Shown: one piece after another, positions 1 through 6,108 of the stretch
How the letters are laid out: every line of letters starts with the position of its first letter
Position numbering within the stretch: the stretch's first letter is position 1
Assembly: GCA_013349485.1 (NCBI GenBank)
Contig: DUZM01000255.1
Coordinates: 1-7,376, forward strand
Direction: 5' to 3'
DNA length: 7,376 bases
From: Candidatus Hydrogenedentota bacterium
Lineage (GTDB): Bacteria > Hydrogenedentota > Hydrogenedentia > Hydrogenedentales > SLHB01
Notes under the pieces: generated by a model
Seen by the model: only the letters and a program-made list of their open reading frames with translations
Told to the model about the DNA's origin: nothing
The model's database searches: none
Position numbers and translations under genes: made by a program

Positions 1-1
1 G

Positions 2-433
2 CCTCATCAGTTCGCCTGGCTCGAGGACGACCTCGCGTCCAACCGCGACACGCCCGCAATTGTCGCCGTCCATTATCCCGCGATCTCAATTCCCGACCGG
101 CTGCGTCACCCTGAGTTAAAGGACGGCGGTTCGTTGGCCAACGGTTCCCTCCTGCTCGAGTTGCTGGAAGGTTTTCCGCACGTGAAGGCCGTCTTTTCCG
201 GCCACGTTCACATGCATTTCGTGGCGCGACGCGGCGGGATCACCCAGGTGGTTACGGGCGCCTTGCCCGAGTTCCCGACCGAATACCGCGAGGTCAGGGT
301 CTACGAGGATAGACTCGAGATACTTACCCACGGGCTCAGCGACACGTCTTTTGCGGCGCGTTCGCTCATCCCGGGTCGCGACTGGACCGCCGGCGAACCC
401 TGCGACAGGACGGTTACCATCGCACTCGTCTGA
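2..433 (+). CDS. Calcineurin-like metallophosphoesterase, C-terminal part (5' end outside window)
   Basis: The frame is open from the left edge to the TGA at 431-433, giving 143 residues of a longer protein. Two late landmarks of the calcineurin-like phosphoesterase fold are visible: a Q-F-A-W-L-x-x-D-L helix start followed by IVAVHYP (His at residue 24 of the fragment), and SGHVH (Gly-His-Val-His at residues 67-70). In this family these histidines ligate the dinuclear metal centre. The D-x-H, GDxxD and GNH blocks would lie upstream and cannot be seen. After GHVH come short beta-type segments (TQVVTGAL, YREVRVYEDRLEI), as expected for the end of the domain. Such enzymes hydrolyse phosphomonoesters or phosphodiesters; the substrate here cannot be told. 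A TTG at 134 could start a shorter frame, but it would split the domain, so I treat the gene as truncated by the window edge. Confidence 0.85.
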   Translation, partial: PHQFAWLEDDLASNRDTPAIVAVHYPAISIPDRLRHPELKDGGSLANGSLLLELLEGFPHVKAVFSGHVHMHFVARRGGITQVVTGALPEFPTEYREVRVYEDRLEILTHGLSDTSFAARSLIPGRDWTAGEPCDRTVTIALV

Positions 434-452
434 AGGAGCGGGTCCGCCGAGC

Positions 453-481
453 AAAACAGGCCCAATTATTCCCCCCGCCTG
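453..481 (-). terminator. Candidate rho-independent terminator of the sigma-factor operon
   Basis: On the minus strand a 5-bp stem CAGGC/GCCTG (477-481 with 457-461) encloses a 15-nt loop and is followed directly by TTTT (453-456). It sits 24 nt past the stop of the exported-protein gene, in the 71-bp gap between two converging genes. The stem is short and the T-tract has only four residues, so strength is doubtful. On the + strand the same stem is followed by TTTT only after a further 7 nt, so it is less convincing for the phosphoesterase gene. Confidence 0.4.
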
Positions 482-504
482 CCCGCTGTTTTCGACGCCC
501 GTCG

Positions 505-981
505 TCAGTCCTCGATGCTGATTATTACGACCAACTCACCCCCGTCCGCTTTCATGCCGCCGCAGAATTTGAGTTTCTTGCCGGGCTTAAGCAGGGCCGT
601 GGTGACATGCGTGTTGATCGCCTTTTTCTTCTCGTCCTTCGGCTGCATCTCAATCCGGGCCTTCATGCGTATGCGCCCGTCGGATTTCTTGGCCAGAGGC
701 GTCACGTAGAGGCTGTATTCCTTGTTAATGCCGATCTTCGTCTCTTGATCGAACGGCGCTGGCGTCTTACTTGACTTCACTTTCCGATACGTATCGTATG
801 GCAGGTCGGCGACAGCCTTGCGGATCGCTTCGAGGCCGGCATCGAAGTGTTTCTCCTCTCGCCCCTCAATCGTGGCTCTGACGGCAACCATCGAAACGGT
901 GACGGCCTCGGGTTTGATCGCGTTCCCCTCGCCGGCCGCCAGCGCAACAATAAGAATGCCAGTGCTGAGGAGGTTCACCAT
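505..981 (-). CDS. Small predicted exported protein of unknown family, third gene of ECF sigma operon
   Basis: This 158-residue protein belongs to no family I can name. Residues 4-16 are hydrophobic (LLSTGILIVALAA) and are followed by GEGNA-IK, which resembles a signal peptide with cleavage after Ala21, although no basic residue precedes the core. The mature part is lysine-rich and alternates short beta-like stretches (YSLYVTPL, RIRMKARIEM, ELVVIISIED) with polar turns. A helix (FDAGLEAIRKAVADL) leads into LPYDTYRKVKSS. I recall similar small proteins after ECF sigma/anti-sigma pairs in other environmental bacteria, but I cannot check this. The chosen ATG overlaps the anti-sigma stop by 7 nt (ATGGTGA). 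A GGAG lies 8 nt upstream, and a stronger AGGAGG lies only 1 nt upstream, which would suit the following GTG codon (976-978) better. An upstream in-frame start at 1041 would run deep into the anti-sigma gene and is not favoured. Confidence 0.75.
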   Translation of the reverse strand: MVNLLSTGILIVALAAGEGNAIKPEAVTVSMVAVRATIEGREEKHFDAGLEAIRKAVADLPYDTYRKVKSSKTPAPFDQETKIGINKEYSLYVTPLAKKSDGRIRMKARIEMQPKDEKKKAINTHVTTALLKPGKKLKFCGGMKADGGELVVIISIED

Positions 982-1436
982 ACCTCCTTCTCCGGCACGT
1001 GCACCCAAATGGTCGCGGTGTCGCCGTCCGACGAGTACCATTCTTCAACCGTAACCGTCGCCCCCTCGATTTCCGTCGTTGCCTCCTCGACCACCGTAGC
1101 CGTAACGTCCCGGGGCCGCCCCGCGAAAACCAGAAACATGGACACCGCAGCGATCATCGCCGCCGCCGACACGGATGCGAACGCCCAAAGTCCGCCATGG
1201 CGCCGCCCGGCCGGCTCGAGACGCCTACGGATGCCGTCCATAAACGCGGGAAACTGCGTGTCTTCAATGCGCTCGGGAAATGCGGCGGCTTCGGCGCCGT
1301 GGCGCAACTTGTGAAGCGCAGCCAGATACTCGCCGCAGATCGCGCACTGCGCCACGTGCTGGGCCACCGACTCCTGACGGCATTGCTCATCGTCGAACCA
1401 CCGCTCGACGCTCGGCATCCATCGACACTTGACCAT
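975..1436 (-). CDS. Zinc-finger, single-pass membrane anti-sigma factor
   Basis: 153 residues. The cytoplasmic N-terminus carries the zinc-binding anti-sigma signature: Cys4 near the start and His27-x3-Cys31-x2-Cys34 (HVAQCAIC). Cys4 is the likely fourth ligand by analogy with RsrA-type proteins, with Cys19 as an alternative. A hydrophobic segment at about residues 82-105 (GGLWAFASVSAAAMIAAVSM and onward) is the single membrane helix, leaving about 48 residues outside that end in EEWYSSDGDTATIWVHVPEK. Proteins of this class bind and hold an ECF sigma factor at the membrane until a signal releases it. The partner is the gene just upstream: its TGA is separated from this ATG by one base (TGAGATG). 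GGAGG (1446-1450) lies 9 nt before the ATG and fixes the start; an in-frame start further upstream would overlap the sigma gene. The external domain is small, so any sensor function is probably limited or shared with the exported protein encoded next. Confidence 0.9.
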   Translation of the reverse strand: MVKCRWMPSVERWFDDEQCRQESVAQHVAQCAICGEYLAALHKLRHGAEAAAFPERIEDTQFPAFMDGIRRRLEPAGRRHGGLWAFASVSAAAMIAAVSMFLVFAGRPRDVTATVVEEATTEIEGATVTVEEWYSSDGDTATIWVHVPEKEVW

Positions 1437-1437
1437 C

Positions 1438-2082
1438 TCAGTTTTCCTCCCCGACGCCCATAGCCGCAAGCGCGTTCCGCAGTCTGCGCCGGGCGTGGTG
1501 CAACCGGCTCATAACCGTTCCTATACGACATCCCATCACCCGCGCCATGGCGTCATAGGTCAACCCCTCGAACTCGCGCAATACAAACGCCGTCCGGTGT
1601 TTCGCCGGCAGCGCGTCGAGCGCCGAAAGAATGGCCTCGCCAAGCTCCCGATTCTCGAGGGCCTCGCGCGGATTCCGTCCCGGACCCTCGCCGCCCTCAG
1701 CCCCGATCGCCTCATCAAAAGGCACGGTGCGAAGGCTGCGTCGCTTAAAGAAGTCCTTGCACTGATTCGACGTGATCCGCAGCAACCACGTCTTGAAACC
1801 GCAGTCGCCGCGGAAACGCTTGAGGCCCCTGTGCGCCTTGATGAAGACCTCCTGCGAGATGTCCCACGCGTCTTCCCGGTCGTGAACAAGATGGTACGCA
1901 AGCGCGTACACCTCGTTGCGGTACCGGCGCACCAGCTCTTCAAAAGCGCGGCCATCGCCTCGCTTGGCGGCCGCCACGAGCATGTCGTCGGCCTCGGACC
2001 TTAAGCGCGGCCTTTCACCCCTATCGTCGGCATCCACCGGGGCGGCGTCATACAAGACCGCCGAGTCCAAGGGAATGCTCAT
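1438..2082 (-). CDS. ECF-type RNA polymerase sigma factor (sigma-70 family, RpoE-like)
   Basis: 214 residues with both ECF regions. Sigma region 2 spans about residues 46-113, with AFEELVRRYRNEVYALAY, the -10-binding helix DAWDISQEVFIKAHRGLKRF and KTWLLRITSNQCKDFFKRR. Sigma region 4 spans about 144-203, with LDALPAKHRTAFVLREFEGL, YDAMARVMGCRIGTVMSRL and a basic tail. The last part is the -35-binding helix-turn-helix. A Gly/Glu-rich linker (residues 127-140) joins them. It redirects RNA polymerase to target promoters when freed from the downstream anti-sigma factor. I chose the ATG at 2082 because AAGGAG (2092-2097) lies 9 nt upstream. Two earlier in-frame starts (ATG at 2100, TTG at 2103) have weak ribosome sites and would add six or seven residues. 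The first 30 residues precede region 2 and are acidic. No convincing promoter was found in the 94 bp before the gene, so transcription from the polyprenyl synthase gene is possible. Confidence 0.93.
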   Translation of the reverse strand: MSIPLDSAVLYDAAPVDADDRGERPRLRSEADDMLVAAAKRGDGRAFEELVRRYRNEVYALAYHLVHDREDAWDISQEVFIKAHRGLKRFRGDCGFKTWLLRITSNQCKDFFKRRSLRTVPFDEAIGAEGGEGPGRNPREALENRELGEAILSALDALPAKHRTAFVLREFEGLTYDAMARVMGCRIGTVMSRLHHARRRLRNALAAMGVGEEN

Positions 2083-2091
2083 GCGAACGGG

Positions 2092-2097
2092 CTCCTT
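2092..2097 (-). promoter_or_regulatory. Ribosome binding site deciding the sigma-factor start
   Basis: AAGGAG on the minus strand lies 9 nt before the ATG at 2080-2082. The site falls inside the coding part of the longer alternative starts at 2100 and 2103, which have no comparable site, so it favours the shorter protein. Confidence 0.6.
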
Positions 2098-2176
2098 CAT
2101 CAACGTTCCACAGACAAGACGAACAGCCGGTGTGCTTTATTCACCCCCGATCTTGGATTTAGGCGGGTTGCGGCCC

Positions 2177-3154
2177 CTATGAGCCCCGAATCAAAACGAA
2201 GTCCGTGAGGCCGGCCATCGAATCCCGAAACGCGCTCGGCGCGACTTCCCCGAGCGCGGCGCGCGCCTCGACAGCGTATGCCGCCGCCACGGCCTCGACC
2301 CGAGCCCTTGCCCCCGTGCTCGATAACATCGCGCCGACCCAGGCCCGATCCTCGTCGGAAAGCGACGCCCCCTTCATGCCATCCAAACGCAACAACTCGT
2401 CGGGGTTCATGGCTTGCCGCATGAAGAACACCGGCAACGTGATCTTTCCTTCAACCAAATCGCTGCACGCCGGCTTCCCGAGCGTTCGTTCATCCTGGCA
2501 CAAGTCCAGGACGTCGTCGATCAACTGAAACGCCACCCCAAACCGCGAACCGTATCGATGCAGCGGGCCCCGGCCCCGGCCATCGAGCAGTCGGGTGGGC
2601 GTGCTGCACGCCACCGCAAACAGGCTGGCGGTCTTCCGGCTCGCCAGCGCAATGCAGTCGTCCTGCGTGCGGTGCGCGATCCCCCGGCCAAAATCGGCCA
2701 GTTCGCCCGCGGCCATTTCGCGCATACATTCAGCAACATCCATCAACAACGCGCACGAGTGGTACTCGGCCATCATGGCCAGGGCCGGGGCGACAAGGTA
2801 GTCGCCGCCAAGAACGGCCGTTCGATCGTTCCACAACGAATTGAGCGACGCCTCGCCTCGCCGCAGCGGCGACCCGTCCACCACGTCGTCGTGGATAAGG
2901 GCCCCGAGATGCACCAGTTCGATGGCCGTGGCCAAACGAACGAATCCGTCGAGCCGGCCACCGCCCGCAGCGCCCGCTGCAAGAAGACACAACGCGGGCC
3001 GAACCAGTTTGCCTCGGCCGTTCGCGTGAGAATGCGCAGGCTCGTGGACCAAGTCAAGCGCTTCCCGCCAAAGCAGTTCCGTTGCCGAACGCACCTCGGC
3101 CAACTCGGCCTCGACCGGGCCGTTCAGTTCTTCCAACGTGAGGGTCGTGGCCAC
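2177..3154 (-). CDS. Polyprenyl diphosphate synthase (trans-isoprenyl chain elongation)
   Basis: 325 residues, full length for the family. Visible motifs in order: GRGKLVRP (46-53), the first Asp-rich motif HDDVVD (Asp89, Asp90, Asp93) followed by PLRRG, then KT (174-175), FQLIDDVLD (209-217; second Asp-rich motif Asp213, Asp214, Asp217), and GKP...DLVEGKITLP (226-241). These bind Mg2+ and the diphosphates of the allylic substrate and isopentenyl diphosphate. The fifth residue before the first Asp is Gly84. Small residues there usually go with long-chain products (C30 and above), pointing to quinone side-chain synthesis rather than FPP or GGPP; this is inference. The start is GTG at 3152-3154, the first start codon after an in-frame TGA, and the ribosome site is poor. 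The gene ends 94 bp before the ECF sigma gene on the same strand. Alternative naming: geranylgeranyl, heptaprenyl or octaprenyl diphosphate synthase. Confidence 0.93.
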   Translation of the reverse strand: MATTLTLEELNGPVEAELAEVRSATELLWREALDLVHEPAHSHANGRGKLVRPALCLLAAGAAGGGRLDGFVRLATAIELVHLGALIHDDVVDGSPLRRGEASLNSLWNDRTAVLGGDYLVAPALAMMAEYHSCALLMDVAECMREMAAGELADFGRGIAHRTQDDCIALASRKTASLFAVACSTPTRLLDGRGRGPLHRYGSRFGVAFQLIDDVLDLCQDERTLGKPACSDLVEGKITLPVFFMRQAMNPDELLRLDGMKGASLSDEDRAWVGAMLSSTGARARVEAVAAAYAVEARAALGEVAPSAFRDSMAGLTDFVLIRGS

Positions 3155-3273
3155 GGCTAGTCATGCATCCTAATGCTCTGAGCGTGCCCCACTTGCGTCA
3201 ACACACCAACGGCCCCTAGGGTCTCCACCAGGGCCGCAAAGGCAACGTGACGAAGGAAAACACCTTTGCCCGC

Positions 3274-3282
3274 ATATTAGCA
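3274..3282 (-). promoter_or_regulatory. Weak extended -10 promoter candidate for polyprenyl synthase
   Basis: On the minus strand TGCTAATAT (TG-n-TAATAT) resembles an extended -10 element, with four of six bases matching TATAAT. No good -35 lies at 16-18 nt. The -35 position (about 3297-3302) is instead occupied by an inverted repeat. The predicted leader is about 110 nt. Confidence 0.25.
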
Positions 3283-3296
3283 CACGCGGCAACATT

Positions 3297-3310
3297 CGTG
3301 CGAACGCACG
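3297..3310. repeat. Inverted repeat CGTGCG-AA-CGCACG, possible operator
   Basis: Two perfect 6-bp arms with a 2-bp centre lie in the 200-bp gap between the aminotransferase and polyprenyl synthase genes, where the -35 of the candidate promoter at 3274-3282 would fall. The size suits a dimeric regulator, but GC-rich DNA produces such repeats by chance. The rest of the 3155-3354 gap shows no gene; it also contains a CCCTAGGG palindrome (3213-3220) of no clear meaning. Confidence 0.3.
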
Positions 3311-3354
3311 CACAGGGATCGTCCGGGCGCGGGTCTTGCCCCGTAAGCGGCCTG

Positions 3355-4464
3355 CTATCGGTATTCGTCAGCCAGACGGTTAAGCGTCTCGGCGCCCTGC
3401 GCGATCGTCCCCTCGGACGCCGCGAAACTGATCCGAAAATGGGTGTTCTTCTCGCTAAACACGCTGCCGGGGATGATCAGTACGTTGTTCTCGATAGCTT
3501 TCGCCACAAACGCTTCGCCGTCGCCGCCGGGCGCCTCCGGGAAGATGTAGAACGCGCCGCCGGGCTCAACCACGTTGAACTTGGCCGAGAGCGCAGCATA
3601 AATGAGGTCGCGTTTTCGGCGGTACGCGTCAATCTTATCGCCGGGGTCCGTGTGCAAAGCGACCACAGCCGCGTGTTGGGCGAACGACGGCGCGCAAACA
3701 AACGTGTATTGTTGCAGCGTATTCATTTGCTGAATGATGGCCTCCGGCCCCGCGGCATACCCGACCCGCCACCCCGTCATCGCGGCCATCTTGGAGAACC
3801 CGTTAAGAACCAGCACGTTGTCATACATCCCCGCCAGGGTTGCCGGCGCGTGATCGTAATGAAAACGCTCGTAGATCTCATCCGAAATGACCAGCAGATT
3901 GTGCTTCCGCGCCACATCCGCCAACGCCTGCAATTCGGCCTTCTCGAGCGTCACCCCTGTTGGGTTCGACGGCGAATTGACGATGAGCGCCTTTGTCTTG
4001 TCCGTTACGGCGGCTTCGACCGCCTCCGCGCGGAGCTTGAAATCCGGATACGTGTCCACAGGTCTACATACGCCGCCCAAAAGGTTGGTGAGGTGCTTGT
4101 ACATGACGAAGTAGGGATCGCCGAAGATCACTTCGTCCCCCGGATCCACCGTCGCCATCAACGCCAAGAACAAGCCACCCGAAACGCCCGACGTGATCAT
4201 GACGTTCTCGAGCGGCGTCCCGAATCGACGTTCGTAATAGGCCGACGCTTCTTCACGGAGTTCCTCGATGCCCCACGTCTGCGTATACTTGTTGAACCCG
4301 GCCCGAATCCGGGCGACGGCTTCCTCCTTTATCGCGTCGTCCACATCGAAATCCGGTTGGCCGATGCTGAGGTTAATCGGATCCGTCATCTTGGCCGCAA
4401 GCGCAAAAACCTTTCGGATGCCGCTCGCGTCCATCCGCCCCATCCGCGCGGCAATAAAACTCAT
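3355..4464 (-). CDS. PLP-dependent class I/II aminotransferase (aspartate aminotransferase fold)
   Basis: 369 residues, the usual length of fold-type I subgroup I aminotransferases. Key positions are all present: SIGQPDFD (33-40), Tyr60 with TQTWGIEELR, SNPTG (Asn167), SDEIYERF (Asp195, Tyr198), GFSKMAAMTGWRVGY (Schiff-base Lys225, phosphate-binding Arg233) and HFRISF (Arg344, which binds the substrate alpha-carboxylate). It transfers an amino group between an amino acid and a 2-oxo acid in the cytoplasm. The exact substrate cannot be read from these motifs; aspartate, aromatic or alanine specificity are all possible. The ATG at 4462-4464 is chosen because GGAGGAG (4470-4476) lies 5 nt upstream. 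The in-frame extension to 4521 would cover that site and has no better one. The gene is divergent from the methyltransferase gene and 200 bp upstream of the polyprenyl synthase gene on the same strand. Confidence 0.93.
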   Translation of the reverse strand: MSFIAARMGRMDASGIRKVFALAAKMTDPINLSIGQPDFDVDDAIKEEAVARIRAGFNKYTQTWGIEELREEASAYYERRFGTPLENVMITSGVSGGLFLALMATVDPGDEVIFGDPYFVMYKHLTNLLGGVCRPVDTYPDFKLRAEAVEAAVTDKTKALIVNSPSNPTGVTLEKAELQALADVARKHNLLVISDEIYERFHYDHAPATLAGMYDNVLVLNGFSKMAAMTGWRVGYAAGPEAIIQQMNTLQQYTFVCAPSFAQHAAVVALHTDPGDKIDAYRRKRDLIYAALSAKFNVVEPGGAFYIFPEAPGGDGEAFVAKAIENNVLIIPGSVFSEKNTHFRISFAASEGTIAQGAETLNRLADEYR

Positions 4465-4554
4465 CGCGTCTCCTCCAGGACTCCTGCAACGGTTCCGCTT
4501 TGTAGGCAGGCCGTCCTCCAACGGACCCCGTGCATGAGTCGAATTACTCTAACG

Positions 4555-4584
4555 ATTCTACAATTCCGGAACGACAGCGCGCAA
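4555..4584 (-). promoter_or_regulatory. Candidate sigma-70-type promoter of the aminotransferase gene
   Basis: On the minus strand TTGCGC (4579-4584) and TAGAAT (4555-4560) are separated by 18 nt. The -10 matches TATAAT at five of six bases and is preceded by TG one base closer than in an extended -10; the -35 matches only the leading TTG. Transcription would begin near 4548, leaving a leader of about 84 nt before the ATG at 4464. Confidence 0.4.
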
Positions 4585-4633
4585 AGGGACGAATTGCGTT
4601 TCGGACGATGGCTCGAATTCGCCCCTTGTCTGT

Positions 4634-4662
4634 TTGATGCGCCGCCAAGACTCCTGTATCAT
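4634..4662 (+). promoter_or_regulatory. Candidate sigma-70-type promoter of the methyltransferase gene
   Basis: TTGATG (4634-4639) and TATCAT (4657-4662) are 17 nt apart, the ideal spacing. They match the consensus at four and five of six bases. Transcription would begin near 4669. The TTG/ATG that would start the longest version of the methyltransferase gene lies inside this -35, so a transcript from here could use only a later start such as the TTG at 4718. Confidence 0.45.
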
Positions 4663-4717
4663 CTGCCCTTGCTTTTGCAGCCTGTGCGGTATCGGCGCTG
4701 TTGTTTACTCAGAGTGG

Positions 4718-5302
4718 TTGCTTTTGGCGGGCCGGCTCAGATTCTTTGTTGAGTTTCTTCGATCGCCACAGCGCGTTGGCGCGGTTACGCCGAGTTCGCG
4801 GGCGCTCGCGAAACTCATGGTCGACGCTGCCGACGTGAAGTCGGCGGGCGTCATTGTCGAGTTTGGCGCCGGCACCGGCGTGTTCACCGAAGTGATCGAG
4901 CAAACCCGTTGCGACGGATCGGTGTTCTTTGCCATCGAGATCAACCCGGACCTCGCAGCGATGGCCCGGCGACGGTGTCCGACGGTTAGGATCTATGAAG
5001 ACTGCGTCACGAACGCCGCCAAGTACCTCGAACGAGAAGGAGCGAAAGCGTGCGACTGTATCGTATCGGGATTGCCGTGGGCCGCGTTCGACGAAACGCT
5101 CCAGGACAGAATATTGGATACGACAGTTGACATTCTCGAATCCAACGGCCGGTTCGTCACGTTTAGCTATATTCAGTGCCGTCTCCTCCGTAGAGGCCGG
5201 CTTTTTCGCAGCAAGCTGGATGGCCGATTCCAGCAGGTAACAAAAACGCGGATTGTGTGGAGAAACTTCCCGCCGGCCTTTGTGTATTGTGCGCAGAAGT
5301 GA
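4718..5302 (+). CDS. SAM-dependent methyltransferase, KsgA/phospholipid N-methyltransferase-like
   Basis: 194 residues from the preferred start. The N-terminus FVEFLRSPQRVGAVTPSSRA is typical of the small phospholipid N-methyltransferase (PmtA-like) and KsgA-related group. Motif I is VEFGAGTGVFT (Gly50, Gly52, Gly54), which binds S-adenosylmethionine. The acidic end of strand 2 is AIEINPD (Glu74). Motif IV is SGLPWA (117-122), in the place of the NLPY of rRNA dimethyladenosine transferases. Change of that motif argues against KsgA activity and for lipid or another amine as acceptor; this is inference. The start is uncertain. The frame extends to ATG 4637 or TTG 4634, but that adds 27-28 residues with a run of five cysteines (CIICPCFCSLC) unlike the family, and overlaps a promoter candidate. 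TTG 4718 leaves 14 residues before the conserved RSPQ, though it lacks a clear ribosome site. Confidence 0.8.
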   Translation: MLLAGRLRFFVEFLRSPQRVGAVTPSSRALAKLMVDAADVKSAGVIVEFGAGTGVFTEVIEQTRCDGSVFFAIEINPDLAAMARRRCPTVRIYEDCVTNAAKYLEREGAKACDCIVSGLPWAAFDETLQDRILDTTVDILESNGRFVTFSYIQCRLLRRGRLFRSKLDGRFQQVTKTRIVWRNFPPAFVYCAQK

Positions 5303-5368
5303 GGCCGGCCGGAATAGTGTGTGTGCTTGTCGGTGCGTTTAAGCAGTGTGGCAGCAAGGAGAAACGAT

Positions 5369-6013
5369 ATGAAATCAGCGTTGATGGTATGGGGCGGCTG
5401 GGACGGCCATGAACCAAAACAGTGCGTGGACATCTTTGCGCCCTATCTCGAGAAGCAAGGGTACGACGTCGAGATTGCGGACACGCTCGACGTGTATCTC
5501 GACGAGGAAAAGATGAGCAACCTAAGCCTTATAGTACCGGTGTGGACCATGGGCGAGATTACCCCCGAGCAGGAGCGAGGGCTTCTGGTCGCCGTGGTCG
5601 GCGGCGTGGGCATCGCGGGCTGGCACGGCGGTATGTGCGACGCGTTTCGCCTCAACACCGAGTACCAGTTTCTGACCGGCGGCCAGTGGGTCGTCCATCC
5701 CGGCGGCATCGTCAAATACCGCGTCAACATCATCAAGCCGGGCGATCCGATTGTGGCCGGACTCGACGATTTCGATATGGAGTCCGAGCAATACTATATG
5801 CACGTTGATCCCAGCAACGAAGTCCTCGCGACCACGACCTTCAGCGGCGAACACCTCCCGTGGATCGAGGGGTGCGTCATGCCGGCCGTGTGGAAACGGA
5901 TGTACGGCGAGGGCCGCGTGTTCTACACGTCCCTGGGCCATGTCGCCAAGGATTTCGACGTGCCCGAATGCAAAACCATCGTCGAACGCGGAATGCTCTG
6001 GGCAAGCCGGTAG
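5369..6013 (+). CDS. ThuA-like domain protein (class I glutamine amidotransferase-like fold)
   Basis: 214 residues, a single ThuA-like domain over the whole length. Landmarks: an opening strand with a glycine-rich turn, [12 protein letters not shown] (5-16); [20 protein letters not shown] and WHGG (65-88), where the nucleophile elbow of true amidotransferases would be; HPGG (110-113); [19 protein letters not shown] (138-156); and [20 protein letters not shown] followed by His191. The first His (14) and the WHGG and GH motifs are the usual conserved features. No cysteine sits at the elbow (Trp85-His86 instead), so glutaminase activity is unlikely. ThuA proteins are linked to trehalose and related disaccharide use, but the biochemical role of most members is unknown. 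The ATG is fixed by AAGGAG (5356-5361) 7 nt upstream. It starts 66 bp after the methyltransferase gene and is followed by a Gfo/Idh/MocA oxidoreductase, a pairing common in carbohydrate-use loci. No signal peptide is seen. Confidence 0.88.
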   Translation: MKSALMVWGGWDGHEPKQCVDIFAPYLEKQGYDVEIADTLDVYLDEEKMSNLSLIVPVWTMGEITPEQERGLLVAVVGGVGIAGWHGGMCDAFRLNTEYQFLTGGQWVVHPGGIVKYRVNIIKPGDPIVAGLDDFDMESEQYYMHVDPSNEVLATTTFSGEHLPWIEGCVMPAVWKRMYGEGRVFYTSLGHVAKDFDVPECKTIVERGMLWASR

Positions 6014-6108
6014 ACGCTTTGCGGCGATTTGCTGTTGATGCCTAATACATTCTGAATTGTCAGTTGTCCATTTTAGATTTCCCTTGCGCGGAATCGGGGA
6101 GAAGACCA

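Noticed and set aside
2083..2110. GGAAC followed 16 nt later by GTTCGC on the minus strand, resembling an ECF autoregulatory promoter
   Set aside because: The -10-like part abuts the ATG at 2082, so transcription would start inside the coding region and exclude the good ribosome site.
2414..3160. A 248-codon + strand frame opposite the polyprenyl synthase
   Set aside because: It is antisense to a gene with both Asp-rich motifs, and its Arg/Gln-rich composition is typical of a shadow frame.
3247..4752. A 501-codon open frame on the + strand opposite the aminotransferase
   Set aside because: It is antisense to a gene with all catalytic residues intact, and its product is Arg/His-rich with no fold-like pattern. 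Long antisense frames are common in GC-rich DNA.
5171..5215. CCTC-CGTA-GAGG hairpin followed by GGCCGGCTTTTT, like a terminator
   Set aside because: It lies within the methyltransferase gene, the stem has only 4 bp, and the T-run is not directly after the stem.
5303..5310. GGCCGGCC palindrome after the methyltransferase stop, also at 2209 and 7048
   Set aside because: Two of the three copies lie inside coding sequence and the 8-mer is expected by chance at this GC content. No T-tract follows, so it is not a terminator.
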